A stretch of DNA of 64,000 bases from Conchocele bisecta (lineage: Eukaryota; Mollusca; Bivalvia; Lucinida; Thyasiridae): NCBI GenBank assembly GCA_029237695.1, contig JAQRGA010000042.1, positions 1,550,001 to 1,614,000 of the forward strand, in the 5' to 3' direction. Each line of letters starts with the position of its first letter. The stretch's first letter is position 1. A program made the position numbers and the translations under genes. The notes below the pieces were generated by a model, which saw only the letters and a list, made by a program, of their open reading frames with translations, was not told where the DNA came from and searched no databases. Shown here in pieces: positions 17,806 to 28,689 of this stretch.

Positions 17806-20800
17806 ATGATAGATATAATTATGAAGACAAGCGATAACAATAATGAGTTACTTCTAATAGATAGGCAAAGATTAAGCTCTCTTAAACAAAAAATAGATAA
17901 GTATAAAAAACAGAATAAAAATATTGAAAGACTACAGGAAATTTTTACAAAATTTCATAATGAAGCAGTAAGAAGAATTTCTAAAAAAACAAATACTTCT
18001 CTAAAAATAGACTTTCCTAAAAATCTTCCTATCTCAGAAAAAGTTGAAGAAATAAAAAAAGTAATATCTGAAAATCAGGTAACTATTATTTGCGGAACAA
18101 CTGGGTCAGGTAAAACAACCCAGCTCCCAAAAATACTATACGATTTAGGTTATGGTAAACTTGGCAGGATAGGATGTACACAGCCCCGCCGTCTTGCAGC
18201 AGCAGGCATGGCCGAAAGAGTAGCATTTGAAATGAATACCACATACGGAAAAGGTGTTGGCTGTCAGGTTAGATTTAATAATGTTACTTCTGATGCTACA
18301 TCAATAAAATTTATGACAGACGGCATTTTACTGTCAGAAACAATTAGTGATAAACTGCTATTGCAATACGATGCATTAATTATAGATGAAGCACATGAAC
18401 GAAGTCTAAATATAGATTTTATTTTAGGATATATTAGACAAATATTTACCAAAAGACCTAATTTAAAAATTATAATTAGTTCAGCTACACTTGATGCAGA
18501 AAGTTTCTCAACTTTTTTTAATGATGCACCGATAATAAAAGTCGAAGGTAAAATTTATCCTATTGAAGATTTCTTCCTGCCTCCATTAAATGAAGAAGAA
18601 GAGTTATCATCTCATATTTTAAGAGCTGTAAACTGGATATCAGATTTAGACGATGAGGGTGATATTTTAACATTCCTTCCTGGTGAAAGAGAGATCAGAG
18701 ATGCAGCAGATACTTTAATAGGTCAGAAATTAAATAACACTGAAATTCTACCACTCTTCGGCAGATTAAATATTAGTGAACAGCGGCGCGTATTTAAAAC
18801 TGATAGTAAAAGGCGTATTATTTTATCAACAAATGTAGCCGAAACATCAATCACAATCCCAGGTATCAGCTATGTAATTGACACAGGTAAAGTGAGGTTA
18901 AATAGATACAATACTAAAACCCATGTTCAATCACTCCAAATAGAACATATATCTCAGGCAAGTTCTAAACAGAGACGTGGCAGATGCGGTAGAATTTCTG
19001 ATGGAATTTGTGTTTATCTATATGATAAAAAAACGTTAGATGAATCACCTGAATTCACAGATCCTGAAATATGCCGTTCATCTTTGGCAGGTGTTATTCT
19101 ACAGATGAAAACCTTAAACCTCCCTGCAATTGATAAATTTCCACTTATAGACACTCCTAAAATATCATTAATCAAAGAAGGTTATAGGGTACTCAGGGAC
19201 ATAGAGGCAATAGGTAAAGATTATGATTTAACCGAAAATGGTAAAATTATAGCTAAATTTCCAATAGATCCACATTTAGCTAAAATAATTATAAGCGGTC
19301 AAAAATATGATGTTTTACATGAAATTATAATTATTGTTTCATTTTTATGTATGCAGGATCCTAGAGAAAGAAATCCTGAAAAACAGACAGCAGCAGATCA
19401 GGCTCACAAACAATGGCTAAATGAAGATTCCGATTTTATCTCTATTTTAAATTTATGGAATTTTGTATACAGAGCCATCGATTCAAAAGTTTCAAATAAT
19501 CAAATAAAAAAATTATGCAGAGACAATTTTCTTAACTATAGAAGAATAAAGGAATGGATTAATTTATATAATGATTTATCAGATACAGCAAAAAAGTTTG
19601 ACTGGAATCTAAAATTAAAAACAAAGCAGTCTGATTATACAGATAAATTTGAACAGATTCACTGTAGTATGTTATCAGGTTTTCCTGATAATTTAAGTTT
19701 AAAAGGTGAAAATAATATATATATAGGTACCAGAAACAGGAAGTTTAATATATTTCCCGGCTCTGTTCTCTTTAAATTAAAGCCGAAATGGATGATATCT
19801 TTTACTCTTATAGAAACAACTAAACTTTATGCAAGAATGAATGCAGTAATAAATCCTGAATGGGTAGAAAAAACAGTTAAGGATTTATGTAAATACAGTT
19901 ATTCAAATATTACATGGGATAATAGTCGAGGTTTTGTTTCTGCACTTGAAACTGTTATTTTCAGAGGCTTACAGGTTCATAATGGAAGAAAAATTCATTA
20001 CGGCAGAATAGACTCCGCCGAAGCTAGGAAAATTTTTATTAGAGACGCTATAGTTTTGGGAAATCTACATATAAAAAATAGATGGCTTAAAGATCATTTA
20101 AATCTATTAAAATCAATTATATCTTTAGAGAAGAAAATTAGAAGACCAAATGCACTATTGGATACAGAAGCAATATATGGTCATTTTGATAAGCAGATTC
20201 CCGACAATATCTTTACCGCTAAATCATATGATAAATGGATATGGAAAAGTCGGCAGAATATATCCATAAATATAGACGATGCAATGATTCCTCAAATGAC
20301 ACCAATTATATGGTCAGATTTTCCAGATAAATTAAAGTTTTATGAATGTGAATTCGACATTAAATATAACTTTAAACCCGGAGAAGATGACGATGGAATT
20401 ATTTTATACTGTAAAACCGGTAAATTATATCAGCTTCCAGATTGGAGTTTAGACTGGCTTGTTCAGGGATGGCTGCCTGAAAAAATAAAATTATTAATAA
20501 AAACTCTTCCGAAACAGTTAAGAACTGCATGTAATCCAATACACAGCCTAATTATAGAATTTCTTAATTATATCAGGCAGAATTCTGAATTAAAAGAACA
20601 GCATCTAGTAATAGCATTAACTGAATTTTTAAAAAACGAAAAAGATGTTATTACTAATTTGGATAATTTTGATATTGAAAGAATACCTGAATATTTAAAA
20701 ATGAAAATCGCTGAAATTGATAATAATAATAAAATTGTAAAAATATCGAAACAGATACCTTCAAGAAAACAATTATCACCCCGTTTAAGTTCTGAACTTG

Positions 20801-21699
20801 AAGGTATTAAAGAGTGGATTTACACAAAAAAAATTGAATGGCCTGATAAAGCTATTCCAGAAAAGATTAAAATAGCCGGAAACTCAAGTTTAACCGGATA
20901 CCCTGCCCTTGTAGATGAAATAGATTCAATTGGTCAGCACGTATTCATGAATGAATTAGAAGCTGAGGTCAATCATAAATTAGGTCTAATTAAACTATTT
21001 AAACTGCACTACAGCGAACAGATAAAATTTCTTACTAAAAAATTACCGATCAGCAGCTCGAGTATATTAACCCTCGGATATATATACAGTGATAATTCTT
21101 ATAAAAAACAGTTTATTGACAATGTTATATATAACTGTTTGACTGATAATGATTTTATATCAATAAGAGATAAAGAAACATTTGAACAACAATCAGAACA
21201 CGCTCTGTCATCTCTATTTACAGACTCAGAGAAACTTGGAAAAATCATTAATGGTTTACTAAAAGAGAGAGATATTATAACCAATAAGTTAAACTATATA
21301 TTTGATGCTGATGAAAACATCGAAGATATCTATAATCAGCTTAGTTTTCTATTTAAACCTAATTTTATTAGATCCAATATGATTTGGTTTCAGTATACAA
21401 AACATCTCAAAGCGATATCAATAAGAATTGATAGAATTAAATATTCAAAAGATAAAGATTTGAATAAGCTGTATGAAATAATCCCATATCAGAAAAAACT
21501 TGATAATTTTATGACAATCGCGGACAGCATTGAAAACGCTTATAACTTACAGAGATATGCCTGGCTTATACAGGAATATAGAATTAAGATATTTGCTCCT
21601 GAAGTTAGAACAAACGAAAAAGTATCACCTAAAATATTAGACACTGCATGGGAAGAATCACTAAACGACAGATTAAAATTTCAAAATTCAAATTGCTGA
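17806..21699 (+). CDS. hrpA: ATP-dependent RNA helicase HrpA (DEAH family)
   Basis: 1297 aa, the usual length for HrpA. Motifs in order: GTTGSGKTTQLP (97-108, Walker A), TQPRRLAA, DEAHERS (194-200), SSATLD near 225-230, FLPGEREIRD, STNVAETSITIPG and QRRGRCGR near 391-398. The helicase-associated region and the long HrpA-specific C-terminal part (DUF3418) follow. In E. coli HrpA acts in mRNA processing and rescue of stalled ribosomes. The ATG at 17806 is shown; an ATG five codons on (17821) is also possible. A small hairpin lies just upstream of the start. Confidence 0.95.
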   Translation: MIDIIMKTSDNNNELLLIDRQRLSSLKQKIDKYKKQNKNIERLQEIFTKFHNEAVRRISKKTNTSLKIDFPKNLPISEKVEEIKKVISENQVTIICGTTGSGKTTQLPKILYDLGYGKLGRIGCTQPRRLAAAGMAERVAFEMNTTYGKGVGCQVRFNNVTSDATSIKFMTDGILLSETISDKLLLQYDALIIDEAHERSLNIDFILGYIRQIFTKRPNLKIIISSATLDAESFSTFFNDAPIIKVEGKIYPIEDFFLPPLNEEEELSSHILRAVNWISDLDDEGDILTFLPGEREIRDAADTLIGQKLNNTEILPLFGRLNISEQRRVFKTDSKRRIILSTNVAETSITIPGISYVIDTGKVRLNRYNTKTHVQSLQIEHISQASSKQRRGRCGRISDGICVYLYDKKTLDESPEFTDPEICRSSLAGVILQMKTLNLPAIDKFPLIDTPKISLIKEGYRVLRDIEAIGKDYDLTENGKIIAKFPIDPHLAKIIISGQKYDVLHEIIIIVSFLCMQDPRERNPEKQTAADQAHKQWLNEDSDFISILNLWNFVYRAIDSKVSNNQIKKLCRDNFLNYRRIKEWINLYNDLSDTAKKFDWNLKLKTKQSDYTDKFEQIHCSMLSGFPDNLSLKGENNIYIGTRNRKFNIFPGSVLFKLKPKWMISFTLIETTKLYARMNAVINPEWVEKTVKDLCKYSYSNITWDNSRGFVSALETVIFRGLQVHNGRKIHYGRIDSAEARKIFIRDAIVLGNLHIKNRWLKDHLNLLKSIISLEKKIRRPNALLDTEAIYGHFDKQIPDNIFTAKSYDKWIWKSRQNISINIDDAMIPQMTPIIWSDFPDKLKFYECEFDIKYNFKPGEDDDGIILYCKTGKLYQLPDWSLDWLVQGWLPEKIKLLIKTLPKQLRTACNPIHSLIIEFLNYIRQNSELKEQHLVIALTEFLKNEKDVITNLDNFDIERIPEYLKMKIAEIDNNNKIVKISKQIPSRKQLSPRLSSELEGIKEWIYTKKIEWPDKAIPEKIKIAGNSSLTGYPALVDEIDSIGQHVFMNELEAEVNHKLGLIKLFKLHYSEQIKFLTKKLPISSSSILTLGYIYSDNSYKKQFIDNVIYNCLTDNDFISIRDKETFEQQSEHALSSLFTDSEKLGKIINGLLKERDIITNKLNYIFDADENIEDIYNQLSFLFKPNFIRSNMIWFQYTKHLKAISIRIDRIKYSKDKDLNKLYEIIPYQKKLDNFMTIADSIENAYNLQRYAWLIQEYRIKIFAPEVRTNEKVSPKILDTAWEESLNDRLKFQNSNC

Positions 21700-21917
21700 T
21701 TAATAAGAATCTTAAAATAATCTATTTACTACTCTTACAGTTAGTTTTTAACTAATCTATCTCTTTATACCTAACATAAGGTACACATTTACTGGAATTT
21801 AGGATTTTTTACGTTATAAAAAATAAAGATCGAACTGGCCGATGAAATTGATTTTTATATATATACTGCTAGGATATGTAGTACTTCAATAAAATTTCAT
21901 ATGAGGAATACTATATA

Positions 21918-23672
21918 ATGAATATGGATAAGAGCTTAATTATCTTCAGAGAAAAACTTGCTCAAACCAAAATTTCAAACTGGAATGACATATCACTATT
22001 TTTAAATTCTCTCAAATCTGAAAAACATCATAAAAGAACTTATAAAAATTTGTATAACATTCTGTCTAAAGGTATTGCATTCATAACATTTGAGTATGGT
22101 ATCGACGGTGTTTCTATTGAAATACAAAAATATGCCCAAAGTCTGGAACTGCTATTTAAAAGAAAAATAGGGCAAAAGGTACCGCTTCATTTTATCGGCG
22201 GTAATTTCAATGATAAGGCAGACACTGTTATTCATTCTAAATGGAATCGTTTTCAAATTCAGAATATGAATGGCTGGTCAAAGTGGTCTGGCGGGAGATG
22301 GTTTTCTAAACTTTTTTATGAAGATATGCCTAAAAAAAGTGATATATCAGATCAAATGGCTCAGGAAATATGGAAGCAGGCTGTAAACTTCTCAGAACAG
22401 CTTGGTAAATATATTGTAAATAAAGATATAGAGCTTTTAATCCCTGTAAATATCTGCACTAATCCAGGTAATCCTGCTATTACATTAGCAGTAACAATGC
22501 TGACAGAAGCACTTAATATATTTGTTATTTCCTCTAATCATGATTATTACTGGGAAGGTGGAAAAGCAGACAGATCTAAAAATGAATATCCAGGCCCTAG
22601 AGATCATTTTTTCAAGAACCATACTAATATAGAATTTTTTAACCTGCTTAAAAGCCTTTATCCATGGAACGGTACTAAATGGCTTCAGATAAATATTAAT
22701 GAACATCAATCTGAAACCCTAACTAAGAAATTTGGATTTTCTAAAAAACATGTTTCTGAATTAAGCTCATGTATCAGTAATAAATTTTTAAAAAAATATA
22801 AGAATAAAGCTATATTATCTGCCCGCAAAAGGATGGCTTATATTTTATCAGACGGTCTCCCTATAATCCATCCTACTGAAATTAATACTCATATTGATAA
22901 TTTATCTAACTGGATGAAGGATCAAAAACCTATTGTATGCGGAAATCAAGAAAATCTAGAGCTTGACCTAACAGAAAAAGGAACAATTTACTCTCTTCAG
23001 CCAACCCGCATTATAGGAAGAAAAAGAATTTACAAATCAGTTAAAATTTTAACTGCTTTATTAAACCATAAAAAATTAAATAATGCTTTTAAAGAGGGGA
23101 GAGTAAAACAGCTTATATTTCATATAACAGGTCCTGTACCGATAGAACATCAAAAAGATTTAGAAAAAATTCTATATGCTTACAAAGATCTGTGTAAAAA
23201 TGTTGATAAAAAAATAGCAGATAAAGTATTTATTCTATTTTCTGTCGGCACTGAAAATCATCCAAGTTTCAAAAAGAATAAATTAAAAAAATTATGCATT
23301 GAAGATATTTATAAATTAGCAGATATTATTCTGTTTCCAAGTGAAACAGAGGGACGCGGACTACCGATAATAGAATCAGGTGCATGCGGTATTCCGATAG
23401 TCTGCAGCAGATATTACCCTGAAGAAGTTTTTGATAGTGTTATAGGTACAGGTCTCAAAAAAAATAGAAGAATTAAATATATACTTTTTCCTGAAGATGA
23501 TAACTACAAAATCGAGTTATTAGACAGTATTTCAGAAATTCTTTTAAATAAAGATTCTAGAAAAATATATTCTAAGCATAATAGAATAGCAGTTAAAAAA
23601 CGTTTTGATATAAAAATGATAGTAAATAAATTTGATGAGTTTATTAAAATATTTCAAAATAATTCAATTTAA
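21918..23672 (+). CDS. GT4-family glycosyltransferase with extended N-terminus
   Basis: 584 aa. The C-terminal third has the retaining GT-B fold donor-site pattern typical of group 1 (GT4) enzymes: ADIILFPSETEGRGLPIIES (about 472-491), with the two glutamates of the E-x7-E motif, then GACGIPIVCS. The N-terminal half is unusual: GIDGVSIEIQKYAQSLE resembles glycan-synthesis GT-B starts, but GGNFNDKAD, GWSKWSGGRWFS and NPGNPA are not motifs I can place. A GAGGA sequence precedes ATG 21918. The next glycosyltransferase starts 8 bp after the stop, so the two are probably an operon. Sugar and acceptor are unknown. Confidence 0.8.
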   Translation: MNMDKSLIIFREKLAQTKISNWNDISLFLNSLKSEKHHKRTYKNLYNILSKGIAFITFEYGIDGVSIEIQKYAQSLELLFKRKIGQKVPLHFIGGNFNDKADTVIHSKWNRFQIQNMNGWSKWSGGRWFSKLFYEDMPKKSDISDQMAQEIWKQAVNFSEQLGKYIVNKDIELLIPVNICTNPGNPAITLAVTMLTEALNIFVISSNHDYYWEGGKADRSKNEYPGPRDHFFKNHTNIEFFNLLKSLYPWNGTKWLQININEHQSETLTKKFGFSKKHVSELSSCISNKFLKKYKNKAILSARKRMAYILSDGLPIIHPTEINTHIDNLSNWMKDQKPIVCGNQENLELDLTEKGTIYSLQPTRIIGRKRIYKSVKILTALLNHKKLNNAFKEGRVKQLIFHITGPVPIEHQKDLEKILYAYKDLCKNVDKKIADKVFILFSVGTENHPSFKKNKLKKLCIEDIYKLADIILFPSETEGRGLPIIESGACGIPIVCSRYYPEEVFDSVIGTGLKKNRRIKYILFPEDDNYKIELLDSISEILLNKDSRKIYSKHNRIAVKKRFDIKMIVNKFDEFIKIFQNNSI

Positions 23673-23680
23673 GGACAAAA

Positions 23681-24799
23681 ATGAAAATAGGATTTGTTGA
23701 AGACACTAAATTATACGGTGGAACACAGATATGGGTAGAAGAGGCAACAAAATTTTTAATAAGTAGAGGTGAAAAAGTAAATATCATCGCACCCGAGAAT
23801 AGTTTTATAATAAAAGAATGCAAAAAATATGGAGCAAATATATACACATATAATTGGGATGATATAGCAAATAACAGGAAAAAATATAAATCAGTCTGGA
23901 TAGATGGACTTAAAAATTCCGATGTCGCTGTCTGCACAGTCCACCCTCCCCGCAATAATTTTCACTGCTCAATATTTGCAGCTGAATGTATAAAACATGC
24001 AAATTTACCAACTGTATTAATACCCAAAACAGGTACAATAGTACTGGAATATCTTAGAGAATTTTATCTTCCTGATGAATCAATAAACTCTGCAGTGATA
24101 ACTATTAGTCATTTTACGCAAAAATATCTGATTGATGCATATAAAATACCTGCAGAAAAAATAGAACTAATTTATCAGGGTACGGAAGTTGATAGATTTA
24201 CATCTACACAGCAAAGTAGACTTGAAGCGGTAAAAAGATATCCTTTACCTGATAATGCAGAACCTATTTTAGGTTCAGTAGGATCATTCGAAGAAAGAAA
24301 AGGACAAACTATTTTACTGAAAGCTGTAAAAAAACTTGTAGAAACAACTATTCCGAATATCCATGCTGTACTTGTTGGAGATGGACCAGATAAAGAAATG
24401 TTGAAAAATAAAATTAAAGAGCTGAAAATAGAAAATAATATTTCATTCTTTCCTTTCACAAGAGAGCCTAATTATATTTTTGAAAGATTGGATATATTAA
24501 CACTGCCAAGTCTATACAAAGAAGGACTTCCAAATGTGCTGCTGGAAGCAATGTCAATGGAAGTTCCGTGCATTGCATCAAAAATGGCAGGGATACCAGA
24601 AATCATATTTAACGGTAAAACAGGTTACATGGTTAAACCTGGAAATGTTGAAGAACTGGCATCTGCAATTTCAAAATTATGGTTTGATAAAAATAAGTGC
24701 ATAGAAATAGGAGTAATAGCAAGGAAACTAATGAAAGAAAAATTTGACAAAAAAAATCAGTTCAATGAATTTCTTAAATATTTTAAGAGATTAAAATAA
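23681..24799 (+). CDS. GT4-family glycosyltransferase
   Basis: 372 aa, standard length for a GT-B group 1 transferase. N-terminal EDTKLYGGTQIWVEEATKFL is an acceptor-domain start. GSVGSFEERKGQTILLKAV begins the donor domain, LVGDGPDKEMLKNKI follows, and LPSLYKEGLPNVLLEAMSM carries the E-x7-E motif. It lies 8 bp after the previous glycosyltransferase and has AAGGA before ATG 23681. Likely builds a surface polysaccharide or lipid-linked glycan with the genes at 5-15 kb. Specificity cannot be inferred. Confidence 0.88.
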   Translation: MKIGFVEDTKLYGGTQIWVEEATKFLISRGEKVNIIAPENSFIIKECKKYGANIYTYNWDDIANNRKKYKSVWIDGLKNSDVAVCTVHPPRNNFHCSIFAAECIKHANLPTVLIPKTGTIVLEYLREFYLPDESINSAVITISHFTQKYLIDAYKIPAEKIELIYQGTEVDRFTSTQQSRLEAVKRYPLPDNAEPILGSVGSFEERKGQTILLKAVKKLVETTIPNIHAVLVGDGPDKEMLKNKIKELKIENNISFFPFTREPNYIFERLDILTLPSLYKEGLPNVLLEAMSMEVPCIASKMAGIPEIIFNGKTGYMVKPGNVEELASAISKLWFDKNKCIEIGVIARKLMKEKFDKKNQFNEFLKYFKRLK

Positions 24800-24917
24800 A
24801 TTCAAAACAAACTAGATTTATTCATTTTAAAAAAGATATTATTTATAATAAAAAAGATAATAATTAAATTTTTACTTTTATAAAATAATTAAATAATTAA
24901 ACAAGGATATTAATCAC

Positions 24918-25433
24918 ATGAAACAAAATAAAATTTTACTTTTACTAATATCATTTTTTTGTTTAATGCTTTTACTCTCTTCATGTGAAACATTAGATTC
25001 TAAAAAGCTTCCTTTATGGACTATTTCAATAAATGAGATAGTAAAATACCCCCGCGCAACTGCCGGAGAGAAAGAAGTACCAACATATACTAAAGGAAAA
25101 GTATGGGTAAGACGGCACTACGAATTCAACTCAAGAACTGTAGAAAAAATAACTCCGCTAGAAATTAAAGGAAAAGAAGGTTATTTTAAATTAAAAGTGA
25201 AATTAGACCCTCGTGGTTCACTGGTTGCAATGAGATTATGCAATGATACATCACATGCACCATGGGCAATATTAATTGATGGTGTATATTATCAGTCAGT
25301 GAAATTTACACCAGCAAATAAAAATGATGATTATAGCGAAATAATAATAGAAGGTTCTTTTGATAAAACGCTATCAGAATTATTGGAAAAATATTCTGAA
25401 CCTAATTACAAGCATTTTCATCCTAACTTATAG
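24918..25433 (+). CDS. Putative lipoprotein of unknown function
   Basis: 171 aa. A lipoprotein signal peptide is clear: a lysine-containing start, a hydrophobic stretch and the lipobox LLSSC with the modified cysteine at about 23. The mature part (SCETLDSKKLPLW...) is polar with VWVRRHYEFNSRTVEKITP and FTPANKNDDYSEIIIEGSF, suggesting a beta-rich domain. I do not recognise the family. AAGGA lies before ATG 24918. It precedes the GreA-like gene by 41 bp and may share its transcript. Confidence 0.75.
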   Translation: MKQNKILLLLISFFCLMLLLSSCETLDSKKLPLWTISINEIVKYPRATAGEKEVPTYTKGKVWVRRHYEFNSRTVEKITPLEIKGKEGYFKLKVKLDPRGSLVAMRLCNDTSHAPWAILIDGVYYQSVKFTPANKNDDYSEIIIEGSFDKTLSELLEKYSEPNYKHFHPNL

Positions 25434-25474
25434 AGTATTAAATTTACAATTTATTAAATAATAGGAAAACAAAA

Positions 25475-27580
25475 GTGAGTAATAAACTAGATGAACTTTG
25501 CATAGAAGCAACAGAATCAGATAATAAAAAAATCCTGAATGAAATATTTTCGATTCTTGATACTATGACCGAACCAATAACAGACAATATTAAGGAAAGC
25601 TTATCTCTAGTAATAGAATCATGGCAGGAAAATCCCAAAAAAAGTCCTAATAAAGTTGAATTTATTCTTAAACTTTCATCATTACTAACTGTAAATTTTC
25701 AACTGTTAAGAACAGTATTACCATCAATTATAAAAAAGAAATTAAAAGTCGGCATAAATAGAGCTACTGCAATAAAAGCTCTTGGTGTAAGAACAGCTAA
25801 TATTGATTTTAAGCAGGTATATAAACGTTATTTGAATATTCAAGTTCTTGAATCTGGCAAATATTACTACAATAATGCAGCTAAATCATGGGGTATAGTT
25901 GGTGATATAGACTGGATAACAGGTTCAATTTCTCTTCTTAACTTTAACAAACTTAAAATCCATGAAGTAGATTTAGATTCATCACTTGATCACACTTATC
26001 TATTTAATCCTACAGATAAAATATTGAAATTATTTAAGAGTAAAACATCGCCTACAAAAAGCGAAGCATATAAAATATTAGACTCTAATTCTGTACGCCA
26101 TATAAGCACAGGCAGTCTAAAAAATATATTATTGGAAATGTTTGTTCCTAAATTTTATACAGTCGATACATTTAACAAATGGTGGAAAAGAAGTGATTCA
26201 AATGTTGATACTGGTAAAGAAGAAAATATAACTTTAGAAAAATCAAGAAGTATTCAAGAGTTATACAACTATGTAACCTCCCAGGGTGCAAAACTTGAAC
26301 TATCTGCAGATGCAAAAATTAAAGCATCAAAAATACTTAATCTTATTAGATTTGGTTCTTCTATTAAAGAGTTTTTAATATGGGCAGAAATCATCTCAAG
26401 AATTTTTAAACTTTATGACACAGAAGAGATTGATTTATTAATACCTGAAAATGATGATGTCTTTGAAATAGTATGGCCTGAATCTATTTCACAAAGTGAT
26501 GAAGTATGCATAGAAATATGGACTAAGTTAAAAGCCGCACATCTATTGCAATGGATTAAAATTACAAGAGAAGCTAACGGTGAAGATTATTTGATAAACA
26601 TTTTAACTTCTCTTCCATGGAAAATATGGACTTCATTTACAAACGAACTAAAACTTGAAAAACTGGATGCAATATTTTTAAAATTAGCAAGAATCACTAA
26701 CCCTGAAACATTACTATGGATATGGAAAAATAAGGCAAAAGTAAGTAGTGAAAATTTAGCTAAATTAAAATATACAAATATATTTCCTTCCATATCTAGA
26801 AATAAGCAGGGAGCTATTTGGCAAGCAGCACAGAAAGAGCTAAAAAAATTAACATTGGAAGATGCAGAATTTCAACAGCTGATACTAGGTAAAAAAACAG
26901 AAGCTGATATTTTGGGATTAATTGAATTATTAAATAACTCTTTAGTTTTTCTTCCTGCTGAAAAACAGAGTATTATTGTTAAGATTTCAAGATTATCTAA
27001 AGAAATCAAGGATATTTTAGAATCCGACAAGGCTAAAAAACTTATTAGCAATAAAGAAATTAGGAAAACTGATAAGCAGAAAGAAGAAATATATATTACT
27101 TCAATCAGATCATTTAATGAAAGATTAAAAGAACTCAAAAATATTATAAATAAAGAGTTACCGGAAAATACAAGAGCTATTGCAACAGCAAGGGAGCATG
27201 GAGATTTAAGAGAAAATGCAGAGTTTGCTGCAGCAAAGGAAAGGCAGAAATTCTTAAATGAACGCAGAGCCCAACTTGAAATAAGAATAGCAGCTACACA
27301 ACCAACTGATTTTTCTGATATTAAGATTTTAGATAGTGTCATTGTTGGCAGCGCAGCAACTTTAACTTATGCTAATAATAAAAAAGAAATTTTTTATATT
27401 CTTGGAGCATGGGATAGTGACCCTAATAAAAATTATGTATCCTATGAAACAGGATTAGGGCAGGCAATTATAGGGAAAAAACTTAAAAACAAAGTTGCAC
27501 TCCCTAATGGCACAGAGTGTATAATATCTAAAATCACTCCTATTCCTAAAGAAATAAGAGAAGAATTAATAGTGGAATAA
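25475..27580 (+). CDS. Long GreA/GreB-domain transcription factor (about 540-residue N-terminal extension)
   Basis: 701 aa with a GreA-type C-terminus. RSFNERLKELKNIINKELPE starts the coiled-coil finger, TRAIATAREHGDLRENAEFA holds the acidic tip region, and YANNKKEIFYILGAWDSDP with SYETGLGQAIIGKK the FKBP-like globular domain (about 545-701). GreA stimulates transcript cleavage in backtracked RNA polymerase. Ordinary GreA has about 160 residues; the long helical N-terminal region here resembles the arrangement in Chlamydia, whose GreA is about 715 aa. The GTG start at 25475 is supported by AGGA 8-9 bp upstream. No short greA is in the window. Confidence 0.85.
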   Translation: MSNKLDELCIEATESDNKKILNEIFSILDTMTEPITDNIKESLSLVIESWQENPKKSPNKVEFILKLSSLLTVNFQLLRTVLPSIIKKKLKVGINRATAIKALGVRTANIDFKQVYKRYLNIQVLESGKYYYNNAAKSWGIVGDIDWITGSISLLNFNKLKIHEVDLDSSLDHTYLFNPTDKILKLFKSKTSPTKSEAYKILDSNSVRHISTGSLKNILLEMFVPKFYTVDTFNKWWKRSDSNVDTGKEENITLEKSRSIQELYNYVTSQGAKLELSADAKIKASKILNLIRFGSSIKEFLIWAEIISRIFKLYDTEEIDLLIPENDDVFEIVWPESISQSDEVCIEIWTKLKAAHLLQWIKITREANGEDYLINILTSLPWKIWTSFTNELKLEKLDAIFLKLARITNPETLLWIWKNKAKVSSENLAKLKYTNIFPSISRNKQGAIWQAAQKELKKLTLEDAEFQQLILGKKTEADILGLIELLNNSLVFLPAEKQSIIVKISRLSKEIKDILESDKAKKLISNKEIRKTDKQKEEIYITSIRSFNERLKELKNIINKELPENTRAIATAREHGDLRENAEFAAAKERQKFLNERRAQLEIRIAATQPTDFSDIKILDSVIVGSAATLTYANNKKEIFYILGAWDSDPNKNYVSYETGLGQAIIGKKLKNKVALPNGTECIISKITPIPKEIREELIVE

Positions 27581-28185
27581 TTTGAGGCTATGTCAAAATT
27601 ATTTAAGATCAATTTTTAAATTGAAACCAATAATTTTGTAATAACTGGATATAATATTACACTCATCTAAACTCTTAAAGGTGAGTAATATTATTTTTTT
27701 CTCAGATACTTATTCTAACAAAAATAACATAAAGTATCAAAAGAAATTTCTAAATTCAATCAACTCTTTTTAGATAGGTATAATATTTTTTGGTTGTAAT
27801 TTAATCACATAAAATATTAATTAATTATTTAGCAAATACAAATACTGATAAGTTAGGAATGTTAGAAAATTGAAGTACAGAAAAATTGACTGATCAAGTC
27901 ATATTAATTTTGAAATAAAAAATTTATGGAAGCTTATTTTAATAATTTTATCTGATATATATTACTGAAAAAAATAATATTGAATTTTACAGTTTAAATT
28001 GTATTCATAAAAGTTTATGCAACAATTTATTTCTGATTCAGATAAATTTACATATTTTATATTACATATACTAGATACTGCAATAAATTATATAATAATA
28101 TTTAGTAAACCTAAAATAGCGAATGTAAAAAATACATAGTATTAGATATAATTTATAATCAGCTAAACTTAACTGGCGGTGAAAA
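27581..28185. other. 605-bp intergenic stretch
   Basis: Contains the terminator at 27651-27700. The remaining 480 bp are very AT-rich, with stops in all frames on both strands. I see no RNA gene, repeat or remnant. Confidence 0.5.
27651..27700 (+). terminator. Rho-independent terminator after the GreA-like gene
   Basis: ATAATATTA and CTCA (27651-27665) pair with TGAGTAATATTAT (27682-27694), with a 2-base bulge and a 16-base loop, followed by a T-run at 27695-27700. It lies 70 bp past the stop of the GreA-domain gene. Confidence 0.65.
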
Positions 28186-28689
28186 ATGAATATTATTAAA
28201 TTATCTTTTTTGTTTATAACTTTGCTCTTGGTATTAACCAGTTGTCAATCATTACCGCCGGGTATAGCTCCTGAAGGAGCTATTGTTGAAATAAGCCAAA
28301 AAAATGAAAGTATACCAGTCATGCCTGAACAGGCTACTAATATAATGATTACAGCGATAGCTACAAGCTCGCCACTAGGTACAGATTCAGTTCATCCAAA
28401 TATTGAATTAGTTAGTGATAAATATCCATCAAAACTAAAAAATAAATTAAGTTATTTCACATTATCAGTTTTAAAAGGATTATTATCGATGAATATGGTG
28501 AACTTTAATCCAACATTTAGATTCGACTATAGACTATATTCAATATTTACTAAATCTCCTTCCAAAAATAAAAGTGAATTCCATATAGTTAACTGGCAGT
28601 TATTTTTAATTACACTTCCAGAAAATAAACTTGTATGGGATCATACCACCAAAATAAAAATATTTTTGAAAAATAAAAAGTATGATTAA
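28186..28689 (+). CDS. Putative small lipoprotein, possibly truncated
   Basis: 167 aa with a lipoprotein signal peptide. The lipobox LTSC places the modified cysteine at about residue 20, and the mature chain starts CQSLPPGIAPEGAIVEIS. The C-terminal part ends NWQLFLITLPENKLVWDHTT followed by a short lysine-rich tail. Several lipoprotein families with a weak beta domain end this way, but I cannot name one. A GGCGGTG sequence lies upstream of ATG 28186. A decayed gene follows, so loss of the C-terminus cannot be excluded. Confidence 0.65.
   Translation: MNIIKLSFLFITLLLVLTSCQSLPPGIAPEGAIVEISQKNESIPVMPEQATNIMITAIATSSPLGTDSVHPNIELVSDKYPSKLKNKLSYFTLSVLKGLLSMNMVNFNPTFRFDYRLYSIFTKSPSKNKSEFHIVNWQLFLITLPENKLVWDHTTKIKIFLKNKKYD

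Noticed and set aside
21842..21900. Inverted repeat ATGAAATT ... AATTTCAT before the 584-aa glycosyltransferase
   Set aside because: Eight-base AT-rich arms 43 bp apart are expected by chance at this composition.
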